From Myxococcaceae bacterium (GTDB lineage Bacteria > Myxococcota > Myxococcia > Myxococcales > Myxococcaceae): a DNA stretch of 64,000 nucleotides. The stretch spans positions 1-64,000 of the forward strand of contig JAEUJQ010000052.1 in the NCBI GenBank assembly GCA_016793095.1, given 5' to 3'. Within the stretch, counting starts at the first letter, position 1, and each line of letters starts with the position of its first letter. A program made the translations under genes and the position numbers. Under the pieces are notes generated by a model. That model was not told the DNA's origin. It ran no database searches and was given only the letters and a program-made list of their open reading frames with translations. Positions 39,769 through 48,990 of this stretch are shown here, one piece after another.

Positions 39769-40839
39769 TCAGTGCAGGCCTGAGTAGGTGGGCTCGATCT
39801 CGAGCACCCTGGCCTTGAGCGCCTCGTCGTCCTTCACGTCGGTGCCCAGCAACACCCAGTCGAGCTGAAGCGTGCGCGCGCCCTGAACCGCCTTCACCTT
39901 CCTGGCCTGCTCGTCGCGCCGCGCCTTCATGTCCTTCCGCAGCGCAGCGAGGCTCTTCTTCCCCTCGGCGTCCACCGCGGCCTTGAGGCGACCGTCGAGT
40001 GTCGCGAGCTGGCGATCGAGGTGTTCGAGCAGCTCCCGGTCTCGCGCGGCCTCGTTCAGATCGGTGAAGCGGCCCGTGGGCGCGCCCAGGGTCAACGAGA
40101 GCTTGCCCACGGCCTGCCCGCGCTGGCCCGACGCCAGCAGCAGCACGTCCTTCACCGCCTGCGGCGGCACGGTGCCGCGGAACTCGCCTGACTGAATGAC
40201 GAGGTCGATCTTGCCGGACAGCTCGTTGGCGAGCGCCATCGCCTCTTCGTAGCCGGCGGCGCTCAGCAGCACCGTCACGTCACGCGGCGGCAGGCGCGCG
40301 AGCTCGGCCTTCAGCGCAGGGAGCGACGGGGCGCCCACGAGCCCCGGCGCACCGGGGACCTCACCCGTGCCCGAGGCGGCCAGGATCGCCACCTTCACCC
40401 CGTTTCGCTCGACGACGGTCGAGCGAGGGAAAGCCGCCTTGCCGTTCTGCTCGAGGTTCGTCGAGACGAGCTGCACCTTCGCCCGCTTCGCCTCGGCGGA
40501 GAGGAACTCGGCGCCGGCAGAGAGATCGCGAAAGCCCACCCCGAGCACCGCCGTCCGCAGCTCGCCCATGGCGCCCAGCACGAAGGCGGCGCGCCGCTTG
40601 TCCTCGTCAGACGCGCCCCCCAGCACGCGGAACAAGGCGTTCCCCGAGTCGAGGACGAGCACGGCGTTCCCGAGCGAAGTCAGCATCGTCTTGCGCCTGG
40701 CCAGACCGCCAGTCGGGTTCGCGCGTCACCCACAGGGGGCGACTTCGCCCCCGACGTCTCCCGTGTACGCGATGGTGAGGGACCTGGGCGCCGCGAGGAC
40801 AGGCAACGCCAGGAGCATCGAGAGCGAGAGGGCCTTCAC
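39769..40839 (-). CDS. UshA/5'-nucleotidase-like exported protein, candidate selenoprotein (UGA at codon 38)
   Basis: Read from GTG 40839 with the UGA at 40728-40726 as an amino acid, this is a 356-residue protein: signal peptide (about 1-16), then LTIAYTGDVGGEVAPCG-UGA-RANPTGGLARRK and AVLVLDSGNALF. The PCGC..NPxGGLARR pattern is known from UshA-like metallophosphoesterase relatives, where the UGA position is Cys. The metal-site motifs are degenerate (DxH is DVG, GD is GN, GNHE is missing), so phosphatase activity is doubtful. The frame is open on both sides of the UGA with a good ribosome site before GTG 40839, and a SECIS-like hairpin follows. If UGA is a true stop, this is a pseudogene, or translation begins at ATG 40686. 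It overlaps the CpoB-like gene's stop (GTGA). Confidence 0.7.
40697..40728 (-). promoter_or_regulatory. SECIS-like hairpin after in-frame UGA
   Basis: Counting the U of UGA (40728) as 1, bases 17-21 (CUGGC) pair perfectly with 28-32 (GCCAG), leaving the loop GGUCUG. In the E. coli fdhF element the loop GGUCU also occupies bases 22-26 after the UGA, so position and loop sequence coincide. Part of this sequence is forced by the coded GGLA motif, which weakens the case somewhat. Bacterial SECIS elements bind SelB to insert selenocysteine. Confidence 0.5.
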
Positions 40840-41654
40840 TTCTTGCCTCCCTTCGGGGCGGCGGGCGCCGGCTTCTTCTCGAGCTCGGCGAGGCGGGCCC
40901 TGGCGAGCTTCGCCTGCTCGGACTTCGCGTACGTCTTGAGGAGCTCGTTGAGCGCCAGCTTCGCCTCGTCGATCATCTTGAGCTCCTTGAAGCAATCGGC
41001 CGAGCGCAGGTACGCCTGCGGCGCTGCCTTCGACTTCGGGTGATCCTGAATCACCTTCCCGTACTCGTAGAGGGCCTCGCGGCACTTCGACTCGAGGAAG
41101 TGCACCTCGCCAAGCCCGAAGTGGGCCTCGCCGGCCAGCTCGTCGCGCGGCCACTTCTTGAGGAACTCGGCGTAGAGCTTCTTCGCGAGCTCGTTCTCGC
41201 CGGCCTTGGCCTTGTCGTCGGCCAGCTTGAGGAAGTCCTTCGGGTCGTCGGGCTTCTTGAGCTCGTCCTTCTTCGGCTCTTCAGGCTTCCCAGGCGTCGG
41301 CGCGGCGCCAGGGCTCTTCTCGGCGGCGGCGAGGCGGGCCTCGAGCTCGGTGATCTTGAACTGGTAGCTCTCCATCTGCCCGCGCAGGGTCGCCACGTCC
41401 TGGATCGCGCCGTCGACCTTCACGCCGATGTTCGCGCCGGTGGTGCGCGAGGCCTGATCGAGCTGCTCGAGCGCCGTCTTCAGCTGGGCGGTGGTGTCGT
41501 CGAGCTTGCCCTGCGTCTCGGCGAGCGCGCCCTTGAGCCTCTTGTTCTCGTCCGAGAGCTTGTCGACGCGGCTCTCGAGGAGCTGGCCGCGATCGGCGGG
41601 GAAGAAGCAGCCGGTGAGACCGAGGGCGAGGGGCAGCACGAGGAGGCGACGCAT
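40836..41654 (-). CDS. CpoB/YbgF-like coiled-coil TPR lipoprotein
   Basis: A 272-residue lipoprotein: lipobox LTGC (about residues 13-16), a long coiled coil (about 25-110), a Pro/Lys-rich spacer, and three TPRs (about 140-255; ELAKKLYAEFLKKWPRDELA, GEVHFLESKCREALYEYGKV and a third). This is the layout of CpoB (YbgF), which coordinates Tol-Pal constriction and peptidoglycan synthesis; a general outer-membrane lipoprotein is the alternative. It precedes and overlaps the UGA-containing gene by 4 bases. ATG 41654. Confidence 0.75.
   Translation of the reverse strand: MRRLLVLPLALGLTGCFFPADRGQLLESRVDKLSDENKRLKGALAETQGKLDDTTAQLKTALEQLDQASRTTGANIGVKVDGAIQDVATLRGQMESYQFKITELEARLAAAEKSPGAAPTPGKPEEPKKDELKKPDDPKDFLKLADDKAKAGENELAKKLYAEFLKKWPRDELAGEAHFGLGEVHFLESKCREALYEYGKVIQDHPKSKAAPQAYLRSADCFKELKMIDEAKLALNELLKTYAKSEQAKLARARLAELEKKPAPAAPKGGKK
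40846..40851 (-). promoter_or_regulatory. Ribosome binding site for the UGA-containing gene
   Basis: GGGAGG lies 6 nt before GTG 40839, inside the end of the CpoB-like gene. It is one of the best sites in the window and argues that translation begins upstream of the UGA rather than at ATG 40686. Confidence 0.6.
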
Positions 41655-41864
41655 CGGGCGCGCACTGTATGCACAGAGACGGGCCGTCAGAGAAGAAACC
41701 TCCTGAGGGGCCGGCCAGTGCTTCGAGCGGTGCGCAGCGAGCGTCGGCCCACCCGGGAGGGAGCGCCCAGCGGGCCCGCGCTGACATCACCTCGCACTGA
41801 CCGGCCCGCTCGCTGCGTTCCGGTTCGTGGGGTGAAACAGCGCCCGCGAACGCACATTCCCGGG

Positions 41865-42245
41865 TCAGCGCTGCTTGAGGCGCAGCCAGGGGGTCGCGGG
41901 CAGCTCGAGGCCCCGCCGGCGCGAGCCTGCCCGCTGCTCCGCCGGCAGCTGCCGCCGCGTGGAGAGCACCACGGCGTACAGCTCGCCCTCGGCGTCGAGC
42001 GCCATCACCGTGAGCGGCAGCCCCGCCGGGCTGAGCACGAAGGGCCGCGCGTGCCGCGACTCGTGGGCCTGAAGCGCCGAGATCGCCTTCCGCAGCCAGT
42101 CGAGCTCGCCGTCTCTGACCTGCGCGCGCGCCCAGAAGGGGCTGCCCTCGGGGCCGAAGATGAAGATCTGATCGCCAGGGTGCTGCCGGCACAGCCGCTC
42201 GATCGCCACGTCGAGCGCCGCGTCGAGCACCGAACGGAAGTCCAT
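41865..42245 (-). CDS. Small hypothetical protein
   Basis: A 126-residue protein, MDFRSVLDAALDVAIERL at the start, with IFIFGPEGSPFWARA and LYAVVLSTRR strands; a small alpha/beta fold, possibly roadblock-like, but I cannot assign it. The ATG at 42245 gives a clean start; longer forms would be Arg/Pro-rich non-coding-like. Flanked by 210 bp and about 800 bp without genes. Confidence 0.5.
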   Translation of the reverse strand: MDFRSVLDAALDVAIERLCRQHPGDQIFIFGPEGSPFWARAQVRDGELDWLRKAISALQAHESRHARPFVLSPAGLPLTVMALDAEGELYAVVLSTRRQLPAEQRAGSRRRGLELPATPWLRLKQR

Positions 42246-43054
42246 GGGGCGCGAGCCTGACGGAAAGCGCCTGCCGCCCACAAGGCGCCGATGTGGGCGC
42301 GGCGATGGCGCGAACAGCACGGGGCGAGCTCCGCACCGAGGGGCTTCGTGCTGACTCGGCTCCACGCACGCGACGACGGGTTGCGAGGCTGTCTGAGGCT
42401 CGGGGCTCAGGTCGCTGCCGGGCGTCGAGTTCGGCGATGCGCGCTCCATCGCACCGTCGCTGGCGCCGGGCAGCTGGAGCACGAGCGTGCGGTGGGCGAT
42501 CAGGTGTGAGTTTCCGGAGATCGTCGGGCGCGTGCTCCTTCACGAAGGCGGCCTCGAACGCCTGCGCGCCGGGCGTACGCGGCCTCGAGCGATGTGTGCC
42601 GGGGCGCGGCGCGACAGGGCCCTGCGACGTCGATGAGCGCGGGCCCCTCGAGCGTGTCGTGGGCGTCGAGCGCAGCGACCTGAAGGCCATGGAGCTGCGC
42701 CTCGCGGGGGGTGCGCGGCACGCTGCGGGCTGGCCCGGCAGCGCCAGTCCTGGGCCGGCGTCACAGCGGAAGGAATGGCCGCGCGCGAGGGGCCGAACGT
42801 TCTCGACGTCCAGGTCCGCGTCGCGGCCGTCCGTCGACGTGCCCACCCCACCTCGAGCCGACCCGGGCGCTCGGGGACTACCTGCTCACGCAGGTGCACG
42901 AGCGGCGCGGTGACGTCGACGCGGCCCGCAGGAGCTCCCGCGACGCGGTGAACCAGCGCAGAGGTCCGCCGCACACGCTGCTCGGGCATTCCGCACGCTG
43001 CCGTCCCTCCTCGCCGCGCGGCTCGCAGGGGCTCGATGAGCGCGACAGAGCGGC
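42246..43054. other. Long stretch without a convincing gene
   Basis: About 800 bp in which all frames are Arg/Pro/Ala-rich, lack credible starts and match no family. A few short segments look faintly protein-like (for example [19 protein letters not shown] on the plus strand near 42880), so a decayed gene is possible. No repeat, tRNA or obvious terminator was seen. It lies downstream of the M36 protease gene's stop and upstream of the small 126-residue protein. Confidence 0.45.
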
Positions 43055-46000
43055 TCAGCGGCGCCGACGGAGCAGCAGCGCGAACACGCCGAACACCGCC
43101 GTCAGCTCGGCGCCGGTCGAGCACCCACAGCCCTTCGGCAGCGGTCCCACGACAGGAGGCACTGCGAACAGCTCGGCGTCGCGGATGACGATCTGGACCC
43201 GCACAGGCACGGAGTCGATCTGCCCGTCGTTCGCCACCACGTCGACGAGCACCGTGCTGTCTTCGTTCACGTAGGGCGCCCGGAAGCGCAGCGTGTCCGA
43301 GTCGGCGCCCTCGAGCGCGAGGGCAGGCCCGCTGACCTGCGCCCAGCGGAAGCTCACCGGATCGTTCTGCGGATCGGTCGCGAGGGCGGTCACCGTCCCG
43401 CCGTTCCCTTCGACCACCTCGACGGTCATCGGCGCGAGCACCGTCGGAGCAGACTCCGCGTCGAGCACCGTCACGGTGAGGCGCTGCGGCATCGACTCCA
43501 GCGCTCCGTCGCTCGCGGCCACGTCGAAGACGAGCTCGGTCGTCAGGTCCACCGAGGGCGCCACGAACGATCCCATGTTCAGCTCGACGAGCGGCCCCTC
43601 GCGTTGCACGAAGACGAGAGAGACGGCGTCGCCGTCAGGATCCGTGCCTGTGCCGCTCAGCCTCACCACGTCGCCTTCACGCACACGCAGGTTCGTCACC
43701 GGAGCCAGCGTGGGCGCCCGGTTGCCGGAGCAGCGGTTCGGGTCGGGCGTCACGCTGGCGAACGGCAGGTTGCTGAGCCCGGTGAAGGCGAGGTCATCGA
43801 CCTCCCAGCCCTTGTTCGCTGCCGCGTCGTCGGAGCCGATGCGGAGCCGCAGCCGCACCGTCTGCCCTGCGTACTGTGTGCCCAGCTCGAGCTGCTCGGT
43901 GAGGAACGCCGGGTAGCCGGTGCTCTTGCCGACGTAGCCGCGACGACCGCGCAGCGGGTTCGACGTCTGCGCCGGGATCGCTCCGGTGTAGCCGGGCATC
44001 GCCGAGCCCCCGATGTCCACGTACGCGCCGCCCTCGGGCGCGAGCTCGATCACGGCGCCGTCGTAGAACGTGGTCGCGTCGGCCTCGAAGTCGAACCGAT
44101 GGCGGAACGAGATGCGGAAGGGCCCGCTGCCGACCTCCAGGGGCGGGGACACGAGCCACGTGTCAGCCGGAGAGGCCGGGTTGGGCCCGAACCACCAGTG
44201 CGAGGTCGGGCTGCTCTGCGCGATGCGCCAGTCGCTGCCGGTGTTGCCGTTGGGGTTGTGGCCGGTCGTCCAGCGCGACATCGGCGCCTCGACGTCGTCG
44301 CTGGCGCTGCCGGTGGGGTTGACGTTGCTGTTGAGGCGCGCGCGCAGCTCCTTGGTGACCGGCCCCGGCACCGCGAGCGAGGGGTCGTTCGCCGCCACGG
44401 TGATGACGACGCCCTGGAAGCCACGCACCCCGCGCAGGGCCACCGGCACGCTCACGGTCGCGGTGCCGAAGGGCTGCATGGCCGCCGCGTTCACGGTGAC
44501 TCCCTGCGGAAACGAGAGCCCCGTCGAGGCGCTCGACAGGGTGACCGTCGTGGCCATGAGCGGCCCGACGCCGACGTTCTTCAGCGTGACGTTCACCTTC
44601 CCCACCTCATCGGTGTCGAGGGTGCCGTCCATGTCGCAGCTCGTGATGGAGTCGTCGATGGTGACGTCGGTGATCGCGACGGCGTTGCCCACGACGAAGC
44701 TCTCGACCGCGGGCCGGTTGTCGGAGGCGTCGCGATCGGGCGCCTGGGCCTGCATGCCGAGCCCTCGTCGGGCGAAGGCCGCCCAGAACAGCGCGAAGTC
44801 CTGCGGATCACGGGCCACTGCTGCCGCGAGCAGGGCGTCGCGCGCCTCCACGAACGTCGGCATCAGGGGCGTCAGCTTGTAGGCCGCGACGAGGTACCTG
44901 AGCATTCGATCCTGCGCCTGCTCGAAGGTGAGCCGGGGCTGCGCGCGGAGCAGCTCGACATAGCACTCCCACAACATCGTGCCCCAGACCTCGCCCGTCG
45001 AGTGCACCTCGGCGTTGTACGAGCCATCGAGGCCGTAGGCGGTCGGCACCATCGGCAGGGGCACGCCCCGCTGGATGTGCTTGAAGGTGAGCCCGTTCTT
45101 CGTGAAGTCCACCGTGTAGGGGACCCGCCGGACGCCGTAGTAGTGGCCCTCGGCGTTCGTCGCCGAGGTGGTGTACCCGCCGACGGCCCACGTGCCCGTC
45201 CAGTTCGGGTTCGACGGCACGGTCGCGTCGGACTCGCGCACCATCATCAACAGCGCGTGGAAGTCGCTCCAGCCCTCACCCATGCCGACGGACTGGTACG
45301 ACGACAACCCGTTGCCGTCACCGATCAGCCGGTTCGAGATGTAGTGGCCCCACTCGTGGGCGATGATCGCGTTGTCCAGGGTGCCGTCGCGGCTGGTGGT
45401 CGCGTTGCGGAACAGCGTGACCTGGAGGGAAGGCGTGGTGGCGAGCGCGCTCTTGAGCGACGTGGCGGCCGTGCGCGTCAGCGACATCGCCGGAATGGTG
45501 GTGTTCGGCATCGGCGTTCCCACCAGCTCGGGCGGCCGCGTCGAGGTGACGTTGTCGCCGATGATCACGCCGACCGCGCCGTTCATCTGCGCGTTCTGGA
45601 CCTTCTGAACGAAGGTGCACAGCCCGCGATCGACGAGCGCGATCTTCCCGGCGACGCTCGCGACGAAGCCAGGCTGGCAGCCGTCGTTGACCGTCCCGCC
45701 GGCTCCTGACGGATCGCCGTCGTCCACGTACACGACCTCGGCGGTGACGTTGTAGGTCCGCGGGCCGAAGCCGGCGCCGTTGGTGCTCACGTTCGCGCCG
45801 TTCCAGGACAGGCGCTCGGTCTCGGAGCCGGTGAAGATGTACATCTGCATGCGCGGCCGCGCCCCGTCGCTCGGGGTCGACATGTTCGCGTTGTTCCGAC
45901 CCGAGTTGTCCTGCCCCTCGGCGTTGATCGGGTCGCCCTCGAGCCCGCCGCGCCCGTAGTTCGAGGTCTGCGCGTTGCCCGCCCGCTCGTCGAAGCCGCG

Positions 46001-47236
46001 GTCGTAGTACCAGTCGTGGAAGAAGTTGATGTCGTAGAAGAGCTGGGTGGCGGCCGCGAGGCGCTGCTCGGTGTTCACGTCAGGGTTCTGCGTCACGTCG
46101 TAGGTGCGATCGAAGAGCACCACGCCGGCGTCCGGGTCGCCGGTGGGCGTCGGCGCCAGATCGCCCTGGCCGAAGCCGTTCGGTCGCACCGCGTCGATGT
46201 ACGTGAAGGTGTTGTTGCCCTCGGTGCGGGTCGCGTTGGGCGGCAGCCACGGATCCATCGTCGAGATCGGCCCGTGCTCGCGCGTCACCAGCTCAGGGGT
46301 GACGAAGGGCGGCTGGAAGCCATTCGGCGCGCCCGCCGGATGAGGCGTCGGCGAGTTCCCCGCGGGGCCGTCGAAGGGCAGGCCCGGCCCGGTCGCCTCG
46401 GCCCACACCCGGAAGCCCGCCTCGGCGGTGAGGTTCTTCTCGTAGAGGATGGCGCCGTCGCGTCCCGACACGACGAACGAGAAGTACCTCGAGTCGAGCG
46501 CGCCCTCCGACACCTCGACCTCGACGTAGTAGCCGGGCTCGAGGCCGCCCGCGGTGGGGAACCAGACCCGACGCGCGCGCACGGGCGTCGGCTCGTCTGC
46601 CAACCGCCAGAGCTGGTAGCCGTCCTTCACCGTGAGCGGCACCAGCGCCGACGCCTCCACCCCGCGCCCCGAGACGGCCGTCACCGCGGCCGCGGCTGCC
46701 GTCGAGGGCGTGAGCGCCCACGGACCGAGGGGCTTCGTCGCCGGAGTGAGGTAGCCAGCGATCGCGACCGGCACGAACTGTGCCGTCATCGCCACCTTCA
46801 CTTCGTCGCGGAAGACGCGCACGCCCTGGACGTCCTGCTGGAACGTGGCGATCACCACGCCGTCGTCAGCGGGCGCATGGAGGTGAGCCAGCCGCGCCTC
46901 GGCCCATCGCACCCGATCACCGCGGTACAGCTCCGCGTGAGTGAAGAGCGTGCGGCGGGCGACCTGCTCCGCCGTCAGGCCCTGCGCTCGCGGCGTGCCG
47001 GTGCCCGATGCTGGCTGGGCCAACCACAGGAAGGTGGGGACGCCGAGGCGAGGCTCCTGCGACGACGCGAACGAGGCCTCCAGGGCAGCGCGACCGGTCG
47101 GAGTCAGTCCGTCTCCGCTCACCAGCTCGAGGCGCCTGGTGCCTTGCAGGAAGAGATCACGGCCCGGGGCCGCGACGGCGATGGACGACATGGACGACAC
47201 GAGGACGAGGCCCCAACCAGTCCGTGAGATGTGCAT
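43055..47236 (-). CDS. Secreted M36 (fungalysin-type) metalloprotease with MYXO-CTERM tail
   Basis: A 1,393-residue extracellular or surface zinc protease. Order: signal peptide (about 1-27), propeptide, peptidase M36 domain with HEWGH (627-631) and the third ligand Glu654 in [12 protein letters not shown]-type insert ([19 protein letters not shown]) precedes the active site. Downstream are a putative MAM/jelly-roll domain (about 1000-1200) and Ig-like/cadherin-like repeats ([26 protein letters not shown]). The last 30 residues, KGCGCSTG, a hydrophobic helix and RRRR, form a MYXO-CTERM signal, processed by myxosortases. ATG 47236 precedes the signal; the 200 bp to the divergent TIGR02996 gene are unusually AT-rich and should hold both promoters. 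Likely a predatory/nutritional exoenzyme. Confidence 0.9.
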   Translation of the reverse strand: MHISRTGWGLVLVSSMSSIAVAAPGRDLFLQGTRRLELVSGDGLTPTGRAALEASFASSQEPRLGVPTFLWLAQPASGTGTPRAQGLTAEQVARRTLFTHAELYRGDRVRWAEARLAHLHAPADDGVVIATFQQDVQGVRVFRDEVKVAMTAQFVPVAIAGYLTPATKPLGPWALTPSTAAAAAVTAVSGRGVEASALVPLTVKDGYQLWRLADEPTPVRARRVWFPTAGGLEPGYYVEVEVSEGALDSRYFSFVVSGRDGAILYEKNLTAEAGFRVWAEATGPGLPFDGPAGNSPTPHPAGAPNGFQPPFVTPELVTREHGPISTMDPWLPPNATRTEGNNTFTYIDAVRPNGFGQGDLAPTPTGDPDAGVVLFDRTYDVTQNPDVNTEQRLAAATQLFYDINFFHDWYYDRGFDERAGNAQTSNYGRGGLEGDPINAEGQDNSGRNNANMSTPSDGARPRMQMYIFTGSETERLSWNGANVSTNGAGFGPRTYNVTAEVVYVDDGDPSGAGGTVNDGCQPGFVASVAGKIALVDRGLCTFVQKVQNAQMNGAVGVIIGDNVTSTRPPELVGTPMPNTTIPAMSLTRTAATSLKSALATTPSLQVTLFRNATTSRDGTLDNAIIAHEWGHYISNRLIGDGNGLSSYQSVGMGEGWSDFHALLMMVRESDATVPSNPNWTGTWAVGGYTTSATNAEGHYYGVRRVPYTVDFTKNGLTFKHIQRGVPLPMVPTAYGLDGSYNAEVHSTGEVWGTMLWECYVELLRAQPRLTFEQAQDRMLRYLVAAYKLTPLMPTFVEARDALLAAAVARDPQDFALFWAAFARRGLGMQAQAPDRDASDNRPAVESFVVGNAVAITDVTIDDSITSCDMDGTLDTDEVGKVNVTLKNVGVGPLMATTVTLSSASTGLSFPQGVTVNAAAMQPFGTATVSVPVALRGVRGFQGVVITVAANDPSLAVPGPVTKELRARLNSNVNPTGSASDDVEAPMSRWTTGHNPNGNTGSDWRIAQSSPTSHWWFGPNPASPADTWLVSPPLEVGSGPFRISFRHRFDFEADATTFYDGAVIELAPEGGAYVDIGGSAMPGYTGAIPAQTSNPLRGRRGYVGKSTGYPAFLTEQLELGTQYAGQTVRLRLRIGSDDAAANKGWEVDDLAFTGLSNLPFASVTPDPNRCSGNRAPTLAPVTNLRVREGDVVRLSGTGTDPDGDAVSLVFVQREGPLVELNMGSFVAPSVDLTTELVFDVAASDGALESMPQRLTVTVLDAESAPTVLAPMTVEVVEGNGGTVTALATDPQNDPVSFRWAQVSGPALALEGADSDTLRFRAPYVNEDSTVLVDVVANDGQIDSVPVRVQIVIRDAELFAVPPVVGPLPKGCGCSTGAELTAVFGVFALLLRRRR

Positions 47237-47436
47237 GAGCGCTCCCTGAATGCCCGCGCCGGATAACGACATTCCACACCCGCCACAAGCCCATTCTCTC
47301 GTTATTTCATGTGGTTGCATGTTCGTTTCCTGTCGGGCGCGAAGTGGCAGCCGGACACGAATGTCACGGTGCAGTAGAGTCGGGACCCGAGAAAACCACG
47401 ACTTGCCTGCTCGGCTTCTCCACCCCGGACCCACCC

Positions 47437-48330
47437 GTGTCAGATGAAGTGCGACAGGAAGAGCTCCAGCGCGCCATCGAGGCGGCTCCGGACGACCCGA
47501 GTCGCTACGCCGTCTATGGCGACTGGCTCGCGCAGCGCGGTGACGTACGCGGTGAGCTGATCGCGCTGCAGCTGGTGCCCAACCCCGATCGCCGCCAACG
47601 GGAGCGCGTGAAGGCGCTGCTGATGGAGAACGGGATCCGCTGCCTGGCAGGCCCGCTGGCGCAGTGGCGCTGGGGCTTCGTCCACACGGCGGCCCTGCTG
47701 CGCCCGCCCGGCCCGGCGGGTCGCAGCATCGAGCTGACGAAGCTGCTGCGCCACCCCTCGATGCGTTTCGTCCGTGCCCTCACCCTGGGCCAGGAGCCGG
47801 TGCGCGAGACCTTGCGGGAGCTGGGCGTGGCCGCGCCGCGGGTCCTCTCGGCGTTGACGCTGTACTCGCCTCGTCCGCTCGAGCTCGGGCTCGTGCCCGA
47901 CACCCTGCCCTGCCTCGAGCAGCTCCACCTCTCGCTCCCGGAGGCGTCGGGAGCGCTCCCGCTGCTGCCGGCCCTCCGCAGCCTCGAGCTGTCGTTCTTC
48001 GAGTGGACCACGCGCTCGAGAGAGCAGCTCTTCGGGGCCAACGGCCCGCGCCTGCGCCGCTTCAAGCTGGCGGTCCAGGGAGAGCTCGCTGCTTCCGTGC
48101 TGCTCGACGTGCTGTCAGCGGGCAGCCTCGAGACGCTGGTGATCGAGGCCAGCGAGCTGGGCGTGGACGCGGTGTCGGCGCTCAGCAGCGCCCCGGGCGC
48201 CCAGCACCTGGTGACGCTCGATCTCTCGCGCAGTGGCCTCACGGAGCGGGCGGCGCGGCAGGCGCTTGAGCTGTCGCGACACCTGCCCCGCCTGTCCTCG
48301 CTCGTGCTCGGAGACGCGGTCGAGTCGTGA
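47437..48330 (+). CDS. TIGR02996 repeat-companion protein with LRR-like repeats
   Basis: A 297-residue protein. The TIGR02996 domain is at about 5-48 (ELQRAIEAAPDDPSRYAVYG, DWLAQRGDVRGELIALQL). It is followed by irregular leucine-rich repeats (LRSLELSFFEW, LETLVIEASELGVDAVSAL, LVTLDLSRSGLT). A paralogue of the protein encoded at 38204-39199. Probably a binding scaffold; no enzymatic motif. GTG 47437 starts just before the domain. The next gene begins within its stop (TGATG). Confidence 0.75.
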   Translation: MSDEVRQEELQRAIEAAPDDPSRYAVYGDWLAQRGDVRGELIALQLVPNPDRRQRERVKALLMENGIRCLAGPLAQWRWGFVHTAALLRPPGPAGRSIELTKLLRHPSMRFVRALTLGQEPVRETLRELGVAAPRVLSALTLYSPRPLELGLVPDTLPCLEQLHLSLPEASGALPLLPALRSLELSFFEWTTRSREQLFGANGPRLRRFKLAVQGELAASVLLDVLSAGSLETLVIEASELGVDAVSALSSAPGAQHLVTLDLSRSGLTERAARQALELSRHLPRLSSLVLGDAVES

Positions 48331-48983
48331 TGGAAACCGACCCGGGAACGGGCGAGAAGCAGCGGGTGCGCCGCGTCCTGCTGCTCTTCCTCCTCTGCGC
48401 GAGTCCGGGGTGTCGCACCCTCGCCCAGGGCGTCAACGAGCGCGCTGACGCGATCCTGGCGGACTACCGGCAGCGGCGAACCTCGATCATCGGGTCCGAG
48501 GAGCCGCGCGAGCAGTGGGTGACCGGGCAGTTCACGGTGCACGCGCTCTCCGACGAGCGCGGCACGCTGCTCGAGCGGGTCTCGGTGCGGTCGATCAGCG
48601 GCGCGCGGGTGCTCCTCTCGATCGACCGTCTCGGAGGGGGCGCGCAGCTGCGGCTGCGCCTCACGCTCACGAATCAACCGGTCGACCGCGCGGCTTTCTC
48701 CGCCGCCGTCACGGAGGCCTGGGTTCGCACGGACGAGGGTCCGGACGTGCACCACCTGGGAACGGTGCCGCCCTGGCTGCTCGCCCTGGCCTGGGCGGCC
48801 ATCGAACGCCCGCGGAGCGAGGGCCCGCCGCGGACCCTCGTGGTTCCCGCTGGCCGCTTCGACGGCTGCGTTGACGGCGTGCACCCAGCGGTGCCGCTGT
48901 CGGGCGTGGTGGAGCGGGCCGCGAACGGGGTGCGACGCGAGCTGCTCGAGTTCGGCGACGACGACGGCGGAGCGCTGTACTGA
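48330..48983 (+). CDS. Lipoprotein of unknown function
   Basis: A 217-residue protein with an N-terminal basic stretch, hydrophobic helix and lipobox-like ASPGC (about residues 24-28). The mature part is a mixed alpha/beta domain I do not recognise, with a late Cys (GRFDGCVDG). Its ATG overlaps the previous stop by one base, so it is coupled to the TIGR02996 gene. Convergent with cheR. Confidence 0.55.
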   Translation: METDPGTGEKQRVRRVLLLFLLCASPGCRTLAQGVNERADAILADYRQRRTSIIGSEEPREQWVTGQFTVHALSDERGTLLERVSVRSISGARVLLSIDRLGGGAQLRLRLTLTNQPVDRAAFSAAVTEAWVRTDEGPDVHHLGTVPPWLLALAWAAIERPRSEGPPRTLVVPAGRFDGCVDGVHPAVPLSGVVERAANGVRRELLEFGDDDGGALY

Positions 48984-48990
48984 GCGCTGA

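Noticed and set aside
40726-41154. UGA codon as an ordinary stop, giving a 37-residue peptide and a second start at ATG 40686
   Set aside because: The peptide would be a bare signal sequence plus PCG; the downstream frame continues the family motif with no gap, and the Cys position and hairpin favour a recoded UGA. A pseudogene is still open.
42293-42913. 206-residue plus-strand open frame in the gene-poor stretch
   Set aside because: Arg/Ala-rich, no start signal, no family match, overlaps other equally poor frames.
43604-45709. 701-residue open frame opposite the M36 protease
   Set aside because: Antisense to a protein with HEWGH and other family motifs; no plausible start or domain of its own.
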